Assembly (NCBI GenBank): GCA_003541675.1
Contig: DPMC01000225.1
Coordinates: 1 to 5,535, forward strand
Source: Acidimicrobiaceae bacterium
GTDB taxonomy: Bacteria > Actinomycetota > Acidimicrobiia > Acidimicrobiales > MedAcidi-G1
Length of the DNA: 5,535 nt
Direction of reading: 5' to 3'
Each line of letters starts with the position of its first letter. The stretch's first letter is position 1. Shown in pieces: positions 4,156-5,535 of this stretch. The notes under the pieces were generated by a model. That model was not told where the DNA came from and searched no databases. It worked only from the letters and a program-made list of their open reading frames with translations. Position numbers and translations under genes: made by a program.

Positions 4156-5535
4156 TCAGGCGACTGACACGGAAGCCTGGTCGGGACTGTCGAAGCACAT
4201 CACGCCGTCGTCGATCTCACCGCGGCGAATCATCTTCACGTCTCGTCGGTAGTCCTGTGGGTTCAGCCACGGAGCGTGGTCGCCCTGACGGGGGAGGAGG
4301 TGGAGGCTCCGGGTCATATAGCCGGCGGGGAAGTCGTCGATCCACGGGCGTGAGGGCATGTCGATGTCTTCGTCGCGCAACCGGGGTGTGCACCGTGTGG
4401 CGCCAACATCAGCCATGTGATTCAAGAGGCGACAAACGTATTCGGAGGTCAGGTCGGCCTTGAGCGTCCATGAGGCGTTCACGTACCCGAACGTCGACAC
4501 AAGATTCGGAATATCGGAATATCCGAGTCCGCGGTAGGTCCAGGTCTTGGCAAAGTCGACCGGTTCACCGTCTACGGCGAAGTTCATCTCGCCGAGGGTG
4601 ACGAGGTTCAGCCCAGTGGCCGTCACGATGATGTCGGCATCGAGTTCGTCGCCGGACTTCAGGCGGATGCCGGTCTCAGTGAATGTCTCGATGTGGTCGG
4701 TCACCACCGAGACCTGTCCCGAGGAGATGGCCTTGAACAGGTCGCCGTCGGGAATCAGGCAGAGTCGTTGGTCCCATGGGTTGTACGACGGGGTGAAGTG
4801 GGTGTCGATGTCGTAGTCCGGCCCGAGCCCCGCACGCACGCCCGATAGCAGCAGGTTTTTGACCTTCTCGGGATCGGCACGGGTCTTGCGGTACACGAGG
4901 CCCTGGCGGACCACGTTCTTCTTTCGCACGATCGCGTAGGCCAACTTGGACGGCAAGAACCTTCGTAGACGGTTGGCGATCACGTCATGGGCCGGTCGCG
5001 ACACCACATAGGTTGGCGAGCGCTGAACCATGGTGACGTGTTCGGCGTCATCAGCCATGGCCGGCACAAGCGTCATGGCTGTGGCGCCCGAGCCGATTAC
5101 CACCACGCGCTTTCCGGCGTAGTCGAGGTCCTCGGGCCACTTCTGTGGGTGGATGATCGTCCCGCCGAAACGCTCCCGCCCCAGGAACTCCGGCGTGTAG
5201 CCGTCGCGGTAGCTGTAATAGCCGGAACACATGAACAGAAAACCGCATGTGAGCACGACCGATTCAGTGGTACCACCCGTGGGGTCGGTCCTGGTGGCCG
5301 TCACCGTCCAACGGGCGTCGATGCTTGACCACTGGGCGTCGGCTACCTGATGGCCAAAGCGGATGTATCTGGCTAGATCGTTCTCAGCCACCGTCTCACG
5401 CAGATAGTCGAGAATGACCGGACCGTCGGCAATCGATTTCTCGTGTTTCCACGGCTTGAATCTAAAGCCGAGGGTGTGCATGTCACTGTCGGATCGGACG
5501 CCGGGATACCTGAACAGGTCCCATGTGCCGCCGAT
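4156..5535 (-). CDS. ethA: EthA-like FAD/NADPH-dependent Baeyer-Villiger monooxygenase, N-terminus beyond window
   Basis: A class B flavoprotein monooxygenase that inserts oxygen into ketones to give esters and can oxygenate sulfur, as Mycobacterium EthA does with thioamide drugs. The frame stays open past the internal ATG at 5481 to the window edge. The 18 added residues, IGGTWDLFRYPGVRSDSD, are a conserved family block. 459 residues are visible. FGGTIIHPQKWP (123-134) matches the BVMO fingerprint F-x-G-x3-H-x3-W-P. GSGATA (148-153) is the NADPH Rossmann loop and TATGLN (305-310) the second FAD-side motif. NPWDQRLCLIPDGDLF and NASWTLKADL strongly resemble EthA as I remember it (about 489 aa), so about 40 residues with the first FAD GxGxxG loop lie off the right edge. 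It sits 65 bases upstream of the nitrilase on the same strand. The substrate is unknown, and activation of a thioamide drug should not be assumed from homology. Confidence 0.95.
   Translation of the reverse strand: MGGTWDLFRYPGVRSDSDMHTLGFRFKPWKHEKSIADGPVILDYLRETVAENDLARYIRFGHQVADAQWSSIDARWTVTATRTDPTGGTTESVVLTCGFLFMCSGYYSYRDGYTPEFLGRERFGGTIIHPQKWPEDLDYAGKRVVVIGSGATAMTLVPAMADDAEHVTMVQRSPTYVVSRPAHDVIANRLRRFLPSKLAYAIVRKKNVVRQGLVYRKTRADPEKVKNLLLSGVRAGLGPDYDIDTHFTPSYNPWDQRLCLIPDGDLFKAISSGQVSVVTDHIETFTETGIRLKSGDELDADIIVTATGLNLVTLGEMNFAVDGEPVDFAKTWTYRGLGYSDIPNLVSTFGYVNASWTLKADLTSEYVCRLLNHMADVGATRCTPRLRDEDIDMPSRPWIDDFPAGYMTRSLHLLPRQGDHAPWLNPQDYRRDVKMIRRGEIDDGVMCFDSPDQASVSVA

Noticed and set aside
4507..4522. 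Tandem 8-base repeat CGGAATAT x2
   Set aside because: It falls in the monooxygenase coding frame (around Y-S-D-I-P-N), is not a multiple of three, does not repeat the protein, and is not extended; most likely chance.
4156..5481. Treating the 441-residue frame as a complete short monooxygenase lacking the FAD motif
   Set aside because: The frame continues through conserved family sequence to the window edge, so the missing motif is a boundary effect.
3179..5535. Membership of the known Nit1C cluster (nitrilase with radical SAM, GNAT, AIR synthase and a flavoprotein)
   Set aside because: None of the other cluster partners is visible, the nitrilase is the last gene rather than an early one, and the flavoprotein looks like EthA. 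Genes beyond the right edge would be needed to reopen this.

Overview
The window is GC-rich, densely coded chromosomal DNA (roughly 60% G+C by eye) with mostly G/C third positions. The gene set is a TRAM-domain RNA methyltransferase, a phytanoyl-CoA dioxygenase-type enzyme, a stand-alone MOSC protein, a nitrilase and an EthA-type Baeyer-Villiger monooxygenase. Together with the GTG start and strong purine-rich ribosome binding sites, this fits an actinobacterium, perhaps an environmental Acidimicrobiia-like lineage. That placement is inference from style and gene families, not from a marker gene.

Layout. (1) 54-1247, minus strand: a [4Fe-4S] class I SAM-dependent RNA 5-methyluridine methyltransferase of the RumA/TrmA family. 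Its last codons overlap the stop of a possible plus-strand reading frame entering from the left edge. (2) 1248-1349: a short divergent intergenic region with two overlapping inverted repeats, one a perfect 7-bp hairpin 19 nt before the next gene. (3) 1350-2210, plus: a PhyH-family Fe(II)/2-oxoglutarate dioxygenase. (4) 2277-3164, plus: a MOSC-domain molybdenum-cofactor sulfurtransferase/mARC-like protein, probably co-transcribed with the dioxygenase. (5) 3179-4090, minus: a branch 1 nitrilase with complete Glu-Lys-Glu-Cys active site, converging on the MOSC gene with a 14-nt gap. (6) 4156 to beyond the right edge, minus: an EthA-like FAD/NADPH Baeyer-Villiger monooxygenase. Its true N-terminus lies outside the window; the ATG at 5481 is internal. 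A perfect 8-bp inverted repeat sits in the 65-nt gap between it and the nitrilase.

How they may work together. The monooxygenase and nitrilase are same-strand neighbours and probably one transcript. EthA-type enzymes oxygenate ketones and also S-oxidise thioamides, a route that can release nitriles, so a downstream nitrilase turning nitriles into acid and ammonia would make chemical sense. The converging pair (2-oxoglutarate dioxygenase plus MOSC/mARC-like protein) is also redox enzymology on small molecules. The region therefore looks like an accessory oxidative or nitrogen/sulfur small-molecule island beside a housekeeping RNA-modification gene. That functional link is a hypothesis; each enzyme family assignment is firm on its own. 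No tRNA, rRNA, CRISPR array, insertion sequence or phage gene was seen, and no gene-free stretch exceeds about 100 bases.
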